A DNA stretch of 30,087 bases from CAZIFG01 sp964539135 (GCA_964539135.1 CAZIFG010000020.1:1-30087); one strand, 5' to 3'; positions 1-7,623 are shown, counted from the stretch's first letter. Program-made: numbers and translations. The notes: a model not told the origin generated them from the letters alone.

Positions 1-204
1 GTCTATTCCTGCTAAACGTATCCCAATATTTTCACCCAAAATCTCTGGAAATTCTTGAATGGATACCCTTATGGTGTCGCCATCGTAGACACTATGTACC
101 TCCGAAATGAGGACATCACCATATTCCTTTTTGTCTATAGCTAAAACAAATCCGCTAAATGCCATCAGTAACATTAGCGTCATTAGTATCTTCTTTTTTA
201 TCAT
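1..204 (-). CDS. Secreted thermonuclease-like (SNase) protein, N-terminal part
   Basis: The gene starts at an ATG at 204 on the minus strand and runs off the left edge, so only 68 codons are visible. Residues 1-22 form a signal peptide (MIKKKI, a hydrophobic run, then a GFVLA cleavage region). The following sequence carries VYDGDTIRV and later GIRLAGID, the hallmark first half of staphylococcal-nuclease-fold enzymes, which cut DNA or RNA with calcium; the Asp of DGD and the Arg of IRLAGID are at the usual active-site positions. The product is therefore probably exported to the periplasm or outside. An AGGA element lies about 5 bases before the start. The gene is divergent from dnaA across the DnaA-box arrays. 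Family membership is fairly sure; completeness cannot be judged because the C-terminus lies outside the window. Confidence 0.8.
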   Translation of the reverse strand, partial: MIKKKILMTLMLLMAFSGFVLAIDKKEYGDVLISEVHSVYDGDTIRVSIQEFPEILGENIGIRLAGID

Positions 205-247
205 GATGTCCTACTCTACCATATTATCCACACCTTTTTATCTTTTC

Positions 248-292
248 TATGGATAACCCTGTGGATAACCTTGTGGATAACCCTGTGGGTAA
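248..292 (+). repeat. Tandem DnaA-box array 1 (4 units, 12-bp period)
   Basis: Boxes start at 248 (TATGGATAA), 260 (TGTGGATAA), 272 (TGTGGATAA) and 284 (TGTGGGTAA), exactly 12 bases apart and all in the same orientation. The three-base spacers are CCC/CCT-like. The two central boxes match the DnaA consensus perfectly and the outer ones carry one change. Confidence 0.85.
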
Positions 293-370
293 TTGTTGTG
301 TTTGATATTTTAAGGTTGGGTATTCCTGGCTCTACTTACCTAAAGATGCACCTTAAGTTATCCCCAGACC

Positions 371-439
371 TATGGATAACCTTGTGGATAACCTTGTGGA
401 TAACCCTGTGGATAATCTTGTGGATAATCTTGTGGAACT
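371..439 (+). repeat. Tandem DnaA-box array 2 (6 units, 12-bp period)
   Basis: Boxes start at 371, 383, 395, 407, 419 and 431, again exactly 12 bases apart and in one orientation. Units two to five are perfect TGTGGATAA, the first is TATGGATAA and the last decays to TGTGGAACT. The last unit overlaps the putative -35 element of dnaA, which suggests that DnaA bound here represses its own gene. Confidence 0.85.
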
Positions 440-458
440 GATTAAAATTATGCATAAT
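430..458 (+). promoter_or_regulatory. Candidate dnaA promoter
   Basis: TTGTGG (430-435) and CATAAT (453-458) are separated by 17 bases. The -35 hexamer lies inside the last DnaA box. Transcription would begin near 465, about two bases before the dnaA ATG, so the mRNA would be almost leaderless. Sequence match only. Confidence 0.4.
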
Positions 459-466
459 GACAGGAT

Positions 467-1834
467 ATGACGCTAGAAACTATTTGGATGGATGTACAAC
501 TTTGTTTAAAAACCCACCTTTCAGGACCTGGGTTTCAAACTTTTTTGTCTTCCGCTACCCCTGTTTCTTTTGAGGATAATGTCTTAACACTAGATGTTTC
601 CAATGACTTTTCTAAAGAATGGATTGTGGATAAGTGTGAACCTATTTTAAAACGGGAACGGCCAGATCTGTTTGAATCCTGCCGATTTATTTATCGTGTG
701 AATGCTGCTGTAGATCCAGATCCCGATGAACAACTTGATTTTTTATCTGGCGAATTGGAAGATGCCCCGATTTCTCAACCCCAACGTAAAATAGAATCTG
801 TTACTTTAAATCCTAAATATAATTTTGATTCTTTTATTGTGGGACATAATAACCGCTTTGCCTATGCGGCCGCTATTGCTGTTGCAAAATCGCCTGCAAA
901 AGCCTACAACCCTCTTTTTATTTATGGCTCTGTGGGATTGGGTAAAACCCATTTACTTCATGCCATGGGGCTTCAAATTCAAGAGCGTTTTTCTGGTAAA
1001 ATTGTTAAATTGGTCTCGTGTGAAAAATTTACCAATGATTTGATCAATTCTATTCGCGATCGAAAAGTGGAAAGTTTTCGGGAAAAATATCGCAAAGTCG
1101 ATGTTTTAATTGTTGATGATATTCAATTTTTAGCTAAGAAAGAACAAACTCAAGAAGAGTTTTTCCATACCTTTAATGATCTTTATAATGAAGATAAACA
1201 GATTATTTTAACGTCAGATAGACCGCCAAAAGAAATCCCCACGCTTGAAGATAGACTTCGTACTCGATTTGAATGGGGACTGATTGTGGATATTCAAGCA
1301 CCTGAATTGGAAACGCGCATTGCCATTTTACGTAAAAAAGTCGAAACCAATCACTATGTCATTCCTGAAGACATTTTGAACTTTATTGCGACTCAAATTC
1401 CAACCAATGTTCGTGAAATGGAAGGTGCTTTAACGCGCATTATGGCTTACTCCGCACTCATGGATTCGCCCGTTACCCTCTCTATGGCCAGCAGTATTAT
1501 TCGAGACATGATTGGTACGAAACAAGAAAAACCTCTTACCATTCAGGCTATTTTGAAAGTAACCTCTGATCATTTTCAAATTACCATTTCCGATCTTTGT
1601 TCTAAAAACAGAACCAAGGAAATTGCTTATGCCCGCCAAATTGCCATGTATTTATGCCGAGAACTCACCCCTTTATCTTTACCTAAAATTGGTCAAAGCT
1701 TTGGGAAACGCGATCATTCTACCGTCATGCATGCGTGTGACAAAATTAAAACGATGATTGCATCCGATAAAGAAACGGAAAGCATCGTTCATATTTTAAC
1801 TGAAGATATTAAACAAATTTCTGCTTCCTCTTAG
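467..1834 (+). CDS. dnaA: Chromosomal replication initiator DnaA
   Basis: DnaA binds the origin boxes and melts the DNA to start replication, then helps to load the helicase. The 455 residues match the family's usual length. Domain I is at about 1-75 and a short acidic linker (domain II) at about 80-108. The AAA+ domain follows with Walker A GSVGLGKT (154-161), Walker B VDVLIVDD (211-218) and the sensor/arginine-finger stretch RLRTRFEWG (263-271). The C-terminal helix-turn-helix has the box-recognition signature around GKRDHSTVMHACDKI (413-427). The ATG at 467 has AGGA only one base upstream, an unusually short spacing, but the N-terminus aligns well with other DnaA proteins from this Met. 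DnaA boxes lie on both sides of the gene, and the last upstream box overlaps the putative promoter, which fits autoregulation. On the + strand the gene is C-rich, unlike most genes to its right. Confidence 0.97.
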   Translation: MTLETIWMDVQLCLKTHLSGPGFQTFLSSATPVSFEDNVLTLDVSNDFSKEWIVDKCEPILKRERPDLFESCRFIYRVNAAVDPDPDEQLDFLSGELEDAPISQPQRKIESVTLNPKYNFDSFIVGHNNRFAYAAAIAVAKSPAKAYNPLFIYGSVGLGKTHLLHAMGLQIQERFSGKIVKLVSCEKFTNDLINSIRDRKVESFREKYRKVDVLIVDDIQFLAKKEQTQEEFFHTFNDLYNEDKQIILTSDRPPKEIPTLEDRLRTRFEWGLIVDIQAPELETRIAILRKKVETNHYVIPEDILNFIATQIPTNVREMEGALTRIMAYSALMDSPVTLSMASSIIRDMIGTKQEKPLTIQAILKVTSDHFQITISDLCSKNRTKEIAYARQIAMYLCRELTPLSLPKIGQSFGKRDHSTVMHACDKIKTMIASDKETESIVHILTEDIKQISASS

Positions 1835-2121
1835 TTTCCCTCTCCCCTATTTAAGCTCATTTATTCCCCCTTTTTTAAAGTTATCCATAGCCTGTGGATA
1901 AGTTCTGTGGATAACTGTGTATAAGGTGTTTATAAGTTGGGATGGATTTTTTTATCGTCTTTTTATCCCCATGTTATGAGTTGGTTATTTTTTAAATTAT
2001 TTTCTTTAGGTATAGTCTTTTTTTAAGTTATACACATATTCACAGCCCTCTATGACTACTTTATTATTTATATAAAGATATTATTAGTCTCTCTTTAGGA
2101 ATTATGGGGGTGTTTTTTTGA

Positions 2122-2150
2122 TTGACGTTGTTTTTTGAGCGTCGTATAGT
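2122..2150 (+). promoter_or_regulatory. Candidate dnaN promoter
   Basis: TTGACG (2122-2127) and TATAGT (2145-2150) are separated by exactly 17 bases, a strong match to a sigma-70-type promoter. It lies about 40 bases before the dnaN start. Transcription of dnaN-recF-dciA probably begins near 2157, independently of dnaA. Confidence 0.65.
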
Positions 2151-2177
2151 AAGAGTCTATTTTTTTGTGGGTAAATT

Positions 2178-2184
2178 AAAGGGG
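2178..2184 (+). promoter_or_regulatory. dnaN ribosome binding site
   Basis: AAAGGGG lies 7 bases before the ATG at 2192 and supports that start. Confidence 0.6.
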
Positions 2185-2191
2185 TTTTGAT

Positions 2192-3352
2192 ATGAAATTT
2201 CGGTGTAAAACAAAAAACTTTCAAAAAGGGATTCAGTTGGTAGAAAAGGCAGTCAGTTCACGGTCTTCTTTGCCTGTTTTGGAAAATGTATATTTAGAAC
2301 TGTCAGATCGTTCTCTTCGGATGCGTGGAAATGATTTAGAAATTGGGATTGAAACGTCTGTTGATGTGGAATCTGTTGAACGTACAGGCAGTGTGTTGGT
2401 TAAGGCTAAAACCTTAAGTAGCATTATGTCTAAAATTACAGATCCTTTTATTGATATTGAAGTGGATTCTAATGCTAAGTTTATTTTAAAAAGTGCCAAA
2501 TTGGATTTCGATATTTTAGGTATGTCTTCAGAAGATTATCCTGTTTTTCCCAGTTTGGAATCTGGAGAGTGTATCTCCATTAAGGTTTCAGACCTTATTC
2601 CTTTGATTAAATATACTATTTTTTCAGTTTCTTTTGATGAAACTAAACAATTTTTGAATGGAATTCACATTAAAAATGAAGGCAATAAGTTGGTTTTTGT
2701 AGCAACAGATGGCTATAGATTGGCCTTAAAAACTTTGGAATTTCCTGTTTTGGATGGCCAGTTTTCTATTATTGCGCCGTTTAAAGCCATGCACGAATTG
2801 TTAAAAATGCTTCAAAGCGAAGCGGAAGATTCTGATGTGATTATGTCTATTTCTAATCATCAGATTTCATTTACATTGAATTCTTTTTTATTGATTTCTC
2901 GGGTTATTCAAGGTCAATTCCCCGATTATAATCGGGTGATTCCTCAGACTTGTGATTTTTCTTATCGCGTTTCGTCGAGTGAGCTTGCTTCTGCATCCGA
3001 ACGGGCGTCTATTATTTCATCCGCTTCGAATAATGTGGTTCGCTTTTCATTTCATGACACGTCGCTTCATATTGCCGCACAAGCTCCCGGTGTTGGGGAA
3101 TTTAAAGAGGATATCGATCTTCAAAAAAAATCTGGAGAGGGCGTTAAAACCATTGCGTTTAATATTCGTTTGGTTTTAGATGTTTTGAAAATTATTGATG
3201 TGGAACAGTTGTCTATTTCTTTTAATTCAGAGTTAAGCCCGTGTCGATTTGAATCCGGAATGGATAGCAGTTATTTATTTATTGTGATGCCCATTCGAAC
3301 CAGTGACTTTCAAACACCTGTTTCTCCTGCTGCGGCATCGGTTTCTGCTTAA
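2192..3352 (+). CDS. dnaN: DNA polymerase III beta subunit (sliding clamp)
   Basis: The clamp encircles DNA and tethers the replicative polymerase. The 386 residues are of normal length and show the three-fold clamp architecture, with N-terminal, central and C-terminal domains of about 120-130 residues each. Recognisable family stretches are the N-terminal KAVSSRSSLPVLENVYLE, the central FLNGIHIK...VATDGYRLA, and the C-terminal FIVMPIR, which forms part of the partner-binding pocket; after it this protein carries a short extra alanine/serine-rich tail. The start has a good ribosome binding site and its own promoter. recF follows after only 8 bases, so the genes are co-transcribed. The order dnaA-dnaN-recF is the ancestral bacterial origin arrangement. 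Confidence 0.97.
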   Translation: MKFRCKTKNFQKGIQLVEKAVSSRSSLPVLENVYLELSDRSLRMRGNDLEIGIETSVDVESVERTGSVLVKAKTLSSIMSKITDPFIDIEVDSNAKFILKSAKLDFDILGMSSEDYPVFPSLESGECISIKVSDLIPLIKYTIFSVSFDETKQFLNGIHIKNEGNKLVFVATDGYRLALKTLEFPVLDGQFSIIAPFKAMHELLKMLQSEAEDSDVIMSISNHQISFTLNSFLLISRVIQGQFPDYNRVIPQTCDFSYRVSSSELASASERASIISSASNNVVRFSFHDTSLHIAAQAPGVGEFKEDIDLQKKSGEGVKTIAFNIRLVLDVLKIIDVEQLSISFNSELSPCRFESGMDSSYLFIVMPIRTSDFQTPVSPAAASVSA

Positions 3353-3360
3353 CGTTTCGC

Positions 3361-4482
3361 TTGATTACGTCACTTTGGCTTAAAGGGTATCGTAATCTAT
3401 CTGAGACGACACTTCGCTTTGAGACTTCAGATCCTGTTATTATTTTTGGTCGTAACAATCAGGGTAAAACTAATTTTTTAGAATCTTTGTATTGGTTGGG
3501 TAATGCGGCATCTCCTTTTAAATTGCCTCAGGCCTCTTTGGTTTCTCATGCACAAGATACCGCTTTTATTGGAGCGGATATTTTGTCTTTAGATGCTAGG
3601 ACTTCGCAAGAGTCCCATGTTATAACGTCACGTGTCTATCATCGCTTGGATAAATCTCTTAAAAAGTCGATTGAAATCAATCAGAAACCGGTTAAATCCC
3701 TAGATGTTTTGCGTCAAACCATTTGGACAGAATATCTGTCTTCGGATGTGATTCGATTGTTTCAAGATAGTCCGGAAGGTAGAAGGGCGTTTTTAAATCG
3801 TTTTTGCTCTGTTTTGTATCCTGACTATGCCACAACACTCTCTCGATATGAAAAGGTCTTAAAACAGAAGCATAGGGCCCTTAAACAAGGGAAATCCTTT
3901 CAAGATGTTTCTCTTTGGAATCAACAGTTGTCCGTTTTGGCTCCCTCAATCGTTTCTTTTCGCCTTCAGGCCTTATCTTTGTTGGAATCGGAACTTGTTT
4001 CAGTTTTAAGGGGCTTGTTTCCTGAATTTATTGAGAGTGTTTCTTTTCGATATATTACCCATCGTTTGGACTGGAACACTTTAGATATTCAGGATTATCA
4101 AACTCTTTTTTCACATCAACTTTCTTTGGATTTTATAAAAGAAGGATTGTTGGGGTACACACTTATTGGCCCTCAACGAGATGACTTGATTGTTTTTTTA
4201 AATTCTAAGACTCTTAACACCGATTATTCTCGCGGTATTAATCGATTGGTTGCGTTGTTGCTTTATATTGCAAGCTTTGCCATTTTATCTCAAATAAGAG
4301 GGGGGGGTCCTGTTGTGCTTTTGGATGATGCCTTGGCAGAAGTGGATACCTTTAATAAACATCAAATTCTTTTATATTTGTCCCAAAAAACACAGTTATT
4401 TTATACCTCTGTTTTACCTGAAGATAAGGCGTTGTTTCCCCGGTCTTTTTATTATACCCTGGAATCAGGGAGGCTTCATTAA
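3361..4482 (+). CDS. recF: DNA replication and repair protein RecF
   Basis: RecF is an SMC-like ATPase that helps RecO/RecR load RecA at single-strand gaps. The 373-residue protein has Walker A GRNNQGKT (30-37), a family-typical GPQRDD (270-275), a signature-like SRGINR (290-295) and Walker B VVLLDDALAEVD (318-329). The start is a TTG, inferred because the N-terminus ITSLWLKGYRNL aligns with RecF and no earlier in-frame ATG exists; no clear ribosome binding site precedes it, so translation may be coupled to dnaN, whose stop lies 8 bases upstream. The stop codon shares its last base with the ATG of dciA. Confidence 0.95.
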   Translation: MITSLWLKGYRNLSETTLRFETSDPVIIFGRNNQGKTNFLESLYWLGNAASPFKLPQASLVSHAQDTAFIGADILSLDARTSQESHVITSRVYHRLDKSLKKSIEINQKPVKSLDVLRQTIWTEYLSSDVIRLFQDSPEGRRAFLNRFCSVLYPDYATTLSRYEKVLKQKHRALKQGKSFQDVSLWNQQLSVLAPSIVSFRLQALSLLESELVSVLRGLFPEFIESVSFRYITHRLDWNTLDIQDYQTLFSHQLSLDFIKEGLLGYTLIGPQRDDLIVFLNSKTLNTDYSRGINRLVALLLYIASFAILSQIRGGGPVVLLDDALAEVDTFNKHQILLYLSQKTQLFYTSVLPEDKALFPRSFYYTLESGRLH

Positions 4483-4805
4483 TGGATGATATGGATATGA
4501 TTTTAAGAAAAATGAAGGCTCCTGCTTTAAAACAAGTCATTGAAAATTATGCGAAAACAGCATCGTTCAAATCAAAATGGCAGGAAATTTTTGGCGCCCT
4601 TGCGACAGATTTGGTTTTTTTGTGGGTTCGAGAGGGTACTTTAGCTGTTGGGACTCATAATCCACTTTGGAGCACCGAAATTAAATATTATCAGGCTCAG
4701 CTTTTAAAAAAAATAAATCAAAAAGTCAGTTCTAAAACACCCATTACGCAAATTAAAGTGCTGTTTTTATCGGCTCCTGGGGATTTATCGTCTGCAGGTG
4801 ATTAA
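4482..4805 (+). CDS. dciA: DUF721 protein, DciA-type replicative helicase loader
   Basis: The 107-residue protein has the DUF721 fold signature: an N-terminal helical stretch, then WQEIFGALA...LWVREGTLAVGTHNPLWSTEIKYYQAQLLKKINQK, the KH-like part with the conserved Trp and Ser-Glu positions. DciA is the ancestral loader and partner of the DnaB helicase, found in bacteria that lack DnaC or DnaI. The ATG overlaps the recF stop by one base (TAATG), indicating translational coupling, and the position at the end of dnaN-recF is typical. The C-terminal 15 residues look unstructured. The family is clear; the loader role is inferred from studied homologues. Confidence 0.85.
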   Translation: MDDMDMILRKMKAPALKQVIENYAKTASFKSKWQEIFGALATDLVFLWVREGTLAVGTHNPLWSTEIKYYQAQLLKKINQKVSSKTPITQIKVLFLSAPGDLSSAGD

Positions 4806-4811
4806 ATTTAG

Positions 4812-4841
4812 ATGACAATGACGCTGTTTTCATGGTAGTAT
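4812..4841 (+). promoter_or_regulatory. Candidate promoter of the 29-residue basic protein gene
   Basis: ATGACA (4812-4817) and TAGTAT (4836-4841) are separated by 18 bases, and a TG one base before the -10 gives an extended -10 element. This would give the small gene at 4926 its own transcript with a leader of about 75 bases. Confidence 0.4.
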
Positions 4842-4925
4842 GAATTTCCTATTGTTAAAAATGGGATTAAACATCGTTTTTTATGTATGTTATTAAGTTA
4901 TGGATATTTGTTATGGAGGCTATGA

Positions 4926-5015
4926 ATGGGAAGTTTAGTTAAGAAACGTAGAAAGAAAATGAGAAAACATAAGTACAAGAAGTATGGTAAAAAAATGAAG
5001 GCCAGAAAAGGCTAA
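4926..5015 (+). CDS. bS22 / AURKAIP1-COX24-like small basic ribosomal protein
   Basis: This 29-residue gene opens with MGSLVKKRRKKMRKHK and continues with Lys, Tyr and Arg up to MKARKG. More than half of the residues are Lys or Arg. The opening closely matches the bacterial AURKAIP1/COX24-domain family, whose actinobacterial member is ribosomal protein bS22 (MGSVIKKRRKRM start); such proteins bind rRNA in the small subunit near the decoding region. A perfect GGAGG (4915-4919) lies 6 bases before the ATG, a candidate promoter lies upstream and a strong terminator follows, so the gene is a complete single transcription unit. It is slightly shorter than the actinobacterial proteins at the C-terminus. 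An ATG at 4922 in another frame gives only a few codons. Confidence 0.85.
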   Translation: MGSLVKKRRKKMRKHKYKKYGKKMKARKG

Positions 5016-5038
5016 TCATCTTTAGTTTCTAGTTTCTT

Positions 5039-5069
5039 AAAAAAGCGAGGTTTCGACCTCGCTTTTTTT
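5039..5069. terminator. Bidirectional rho-independent terminator
   Basis: GCGAGGT (5045-5051), loop TTCG, ACCTCGC (5056-5062), preceded by six A and followed by seven T. The tetraloop hairpin with T runs on both strands can end both the small basic protein gene (+) and the convergent amidase gene (-). Confidence 0.9.
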
Positions 5070-5086
5070 ATGTCTTTGAGATTATG

Positions 5087-5113
5087 GGGCCTTTCGCAAT
5101 ACTCCAGACTGTT
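5087..5113. repeat. Possible remnant of the palindromic repeat family
   Basis: GGCCTTTCGCAA followed shortly by CAGACTGTT resembles the right end of the palindromic element at 18934-18998 with a few inserted bases. It overlaps the stop codon of the amidase gene. Only half of the palindrome is recognisable. Confidence 0.4.
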
Positions 5114-7391
5114 ATTTTTTTGTTTTATGGTTGTCTTTTGTAAAGGCTTTGAATAGGCTAAATCCTGTATCTTCATCTTTTTCATTGGGATCTTCTACTT
5201 CTACATAAGTTTTGTTTTTTAGGGCTGTGAAGTAATTTAGAATGCCTTTATATAAGGCCATGGATAATTTTTCTCTGTATTCGGGATTAAATACTTTTTT
5301 TCTGTCATCTGGATTGGTTAAAAATGCGGCCTCCACTAATATTGCTGGGGCAATTGTGTTTCGGATCACAAACAGACGGGCTCTTTTTGTTCCTAAGTTA
5401 TTGCTGTTTAAGGTTTCAACCAGTTCTGTTTGCATGATCTTGGCGAGTTGCTTATCTTTAAATTTATAGTAGTAGGTTTCCACACCATTCATACTTTCTC
5501 TGGGATAAGAGTTAAAATGAATACTGACAAAGATATCAGCATTGTTTTTATTGCTTAATAAGACTCTGGAGTTTAAAGATCTATAGGTATCGTTTGTTCG
5601 TGTCATGATTACAAATGCACCTTTTGAGGCTAGCAGTTGCTGTAATTTTTGTGCTATTTCTAAGGTGAAATCTTTTTCAAAATAATCGCCCCCTGCAGGG
5701 GCTCCTGGATCTCTTCCACCATGCCCGGCATCAATTACAATGACTTTTCCTGATAAAGTATGGTTACTTGGAATGAGTGTTTCTGTTAAGACGGCTCTGG
5801 TTATGTCTTGATTGGGGTATCTGGGTTGGCTTAATTTAACCTCATTTTTAGCAGTAAGGGCTTTTTTTACGGTGGTTATAGGAGGATCACTTAAAATAAA
5901 GGTTAGTGTGTTTTTCTTGGCTTTGACGTCTATTTTAGGGGGGTCCGTGTCTAGATCGATCACAATTCGTGTGTTTGAGCTGCGATTAAAATTGATGGAT
6001 GTTCTGATTTGAGAAAAATATCGCGTATTTTGCGTGATGGTTTGGGGTAATGTCGATTCTGTATTTGGAATATCAATGACGCATCTTGGCGGATCATCTA
6101 ATGTCATTATTTTATAATTTAGAGGACCGGTTCCTGTTATTTTTAAGCTTACAATTTTATTTTTTTCTTCTGTGCTTAGGGCGGTAATCATGCCTGTAAA
6201 GCCTATGTTTATGCCTTTATTTGTGTCTATTAGATTGGGATAGGGCATGTTCGTGTTGCCTAAAATTTTAAGTGTTGTTGTTTTGGATTTGCTGGCCCAT
6301 TCTATTTTTTCGATGTTGTTTTTAGACACTTCTGTTTGTGTATCTGGAAGCAGTGTATAAGTGTTTGGGAAATTAATTTCATACCCAATATCCCATTTTA
6401 GATCTTCAATGTTTTGAGATTCTAAAGGGTGGGGCGATAGTACTTCTACGATTAAATTTGCATTTTTTGTGATTATTTTAATTTCACTGATTTGGGCAAT
6501 GAGTTGAATGGTTTGGGATTTTTTATCTAGGGAAACGCGGTAGCTTGTTGCTGCAATAAAGGCATCCAAGGGGATATAATATTCAGATTCTTTTGTATCC
6601 GCTGGTACAGATGTTTCGGGTGTCGTGAGTTGCTTGTTTTTTGTGACTTTAATACGGGCTTCTTTGGTTGAAAAAACAAATTTTGTGCTGTTTTGAGCCA
6701 CTGTCATTTCATTCTTTTTTTGTGTGACGGTGTAGCCTTGTTTTTCAAAAATTTCTCGAAAATTAATCATGAGGCTATTATTTTTGTAGTAAAATTTCCC
6801 CGTTAAGTCGTAGGGCGTATTTCCAAATGAAATGAGCAGGGGGAGCTTTTCATTAAATTTGGTTGATTTTGATAGGGGGTCTTTTGTGCTACTTTTTAGT
6901 GTTTCTGTGGGTTCTGATTTTTTTGGATTAAAACTACGTACTTTTTTAGGCGGAATGAGTTGAACATCTTGATCGGATTCTTGGATAAAGTAACCTAAAA
7001 ATGTGTAAAAACTGGTAGGGACATAGACTTTTGTATTTAAAATCATGACTTTTTGATCGATATAGTGCGCCGTATCATCGATCATGATTTGATTGGATTC
7101 AGGTGTAAGCATTAATGTTGTTTCTTTTGTTTCATGTTTTAAAACAACGGTGTAGGTATTTGTGTTTCGATTATAGGTCATTGTTCCGTTTAACTTTTTT
7201 AAGGCATCTCTTAAGGGGATATAAACAATTTTATTTACCCGTTCAATGGGGGTGTTGAGCTGGATTTTATCTTTGTTGATATATAAAAATTCAGGTTTCT
7301 TTTCAGCTAGGGCGGAGAGTGGCGTTGTGATGATGACGAGACCTATTATCAAGATACGTTTTATTTTTAAGGTGTTTTTTACGGATAGCAT
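5112..7391 (-). CDS. Periplasmic N-acetylmuramoyl-L-alanine amidase with copper-amine-oxidase-N and AMIN domains
   Basis: The enzyme splits the amide bond between muramic acid and the stem peptide of peptidoglycan. A signal peptide ends near LSALA (25-29). Two copper-amine-oxidase N-terminal-like domains follow (about 33-147 and 195-298), then AMIN-like beta-rich segments (about 300-500), then Amidase_3 (about 549-725). The zinc ligands and catalytic residue are visible: H557 in IDAGHGG, E572 in FEKDF, H625 in SIHFN and E687 in LVEAAFLTN. At 759 residues it is longer than the common enzymes because of the N-terminal domains, which should anchor it to the wall or a partner. The ATG is fixed by a perfect AAAGGAGGTGA at 7 bases. 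It lies downstream of the outer-membrane protein gene on the same strand, with a palindromic repeat between them. Confidence 0.92.
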   Translation of the reverse strand: MLSVKNTLKIKRILIIGLVIITTPLSALAEKKPEFLYINKDKIQLNTPIERVNKIVYIPLRDALKKLNGTMTYNRNTNTYTVVLKHETKETTLMLTPESNQIMIDDTAHYIDQKVMILNTKVYVPTSFYTFLGYFIQESDQDVQLIPPKKVRSFNPKKSEPTETLKSSTKDPLSKSTKFNEKLPLLISFGNTPYDLTGKFYYKNNSLMINFREIFEKQGYTVTQKKNEMTVAQNSTKFVFSTKEARIKVTKNKQLTTPETSVPADTKESEYYIPLDAFIAATSYRVSLDKKSQTIQLIAQISEIKIITKNANLIVEVLSPHPLESQNIEDLKWDIGYEINFPNTYTLLPDTQTEVSKNNIEKIEWASKSKTTTLKILGNTNMPYPNLIDTNKGINIGFTGMITALSTEEKNKIVSLKITGTGPLNYKIMTLDDPPRCVIDIPNTESTLPQTITQNTRYFSQIRTSINFNRSSNTRIVIDLDTDPPKIDVKAKKNTLTFILSDPPITTVKKALTAKNEVKLSQPRYPNQDITRAVLTETLIPSNHTLSGKVIVIDAGHGGRDPGAPAGGDYFEKDFTLEIAQKLQQLLASKGAFVIMTRTNDTYRSLNSRVLLSNKNNADIFVSIHFNSYPRESMNGVETYYYKFKDKQLAKIMQTELVETLNSNNLGTKRARLFVIRNTIAPAILVEAAFLTNPDDRKKVFNPEYREKLSMALYKGILNYFTALKNKTYVEVEDPNEKDEDTGFSLFKAFTKDNHKTKK

Positions 7392-7398
7392 GTTCTTA

Positions 7399-7409
7399 TC
7401 ACCTCCTTT
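7399..7409 (-). promoter_or_regulatory. Full-length Shine-Dalgarno of the amidase gene
   Basis: On the minus strand the sequence reads AAAGGAGGTGA, 7 bases before the ATG. It is complementary to the usual 16S rRNA 3' end over 11 bases and shows that this organism uses classical ribosome binding sites. Confidence 0.85.
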
Positions 7410-7419
7410 TAGGGTGTTT

Positions 7420-7556
7420 GGGACTGTTGCAAACGCCTATTTTGGCCATCTGCTGTGTTATCCTCGTCCTCCAAGTCCTCATTTATTAGATATAAGGGCT
7501 TTCAGACTCGGAATGCCTTGCAGCTGATCCAAACGTAGGCATTTCGCAACAGTCCC
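7420..7556. repeat. Palindromic repeat element, long copy
   Basis: A 137-base element begins GGGACTGTTGC (7420-7430) and ends with its exact reverse complement (7546-7556). The imperfect arms extend further inward, to about 35 bases: CTATTTTGGCCATCTGC on the left faces GCAGCTGATCCAAACGTAGG on the right. The central 60 or so bases are unpaired and absent from the short copy at 18934. GGACTGTT recurs just outside at 7563-7570 and forms an additional 8-bp stem with 7548-7555. There is no ORF inside, so it resembles a non-autonomous inverted-repeat element. It occupies most of the gap between the outer-membrane protein and amidase genes. Confidence 0.8.
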
Positions 7557-7623
7557 TATTTTGGACTGTTTTTATTTCAGTATATCAATAAATTTGGACT
7601 CTTAATAAATGAAGATTTAGAGA

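Larger units (their letters stand above)
205..466. other. oriC, upstream half (DnaA-box region before dnaA)
   Basis: This 262-base non-coding stretch between the nuclease gene and dnaA holds about twelve DnaA-box-like 9-mers. Single boxes of the opposite orientation (TTATCCACA at 224-232, TTATCCCCA at 358-366) accompany two tandem arrays of TGTGGATAA-type boxes (248-292 and 371-439). Boxes of this kind bind the initiator DnaA. The region between the arrays (293-357) has no boxes and no gene that I can see. Together with the cluster after dnaA this looks like a bipartite origin. Confidence 0.85.
1835..2191. other. oriC, downstream half and likely unwinding region (dnaA-dnaN intergenic)
   Basis: The 357-base gap has no gene. 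It holds a second DnaA-box cluster: TTATCCATA (1881), TGTGGATAA (1893 and 1906), TGTGTATAA (1916), TGTTTATAA (1927), TTATCCCCA (1963), TTATACACA (2028) and a TATTCACA variant (2037). From about 1975 to 2100 the DNA is very AT-rich, with long T runs, which suits a DNA unwinding element. The dnaN promoter follows. In sampled 60-base blocks the + strand changes from C>G in dnaA to G>C in dnaN, as expected if bidirectional replication starts here. Confidence 0.75.

Noticed and set aside
248..439. CRISPR-like array
   Set aside because: The repeats are 12-base DnaA boxes with 3-base spacers, not repeat-spacer units, and there are no cas genes.
7548..7573. Hairpin AACAGTCC-loop-GGACTGTT followed by T on the + strand, as a terminator
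   Set aside because: No + strand gene ends here; the stem is formed by the end of the palindromic repeat and a nearby partial copy.
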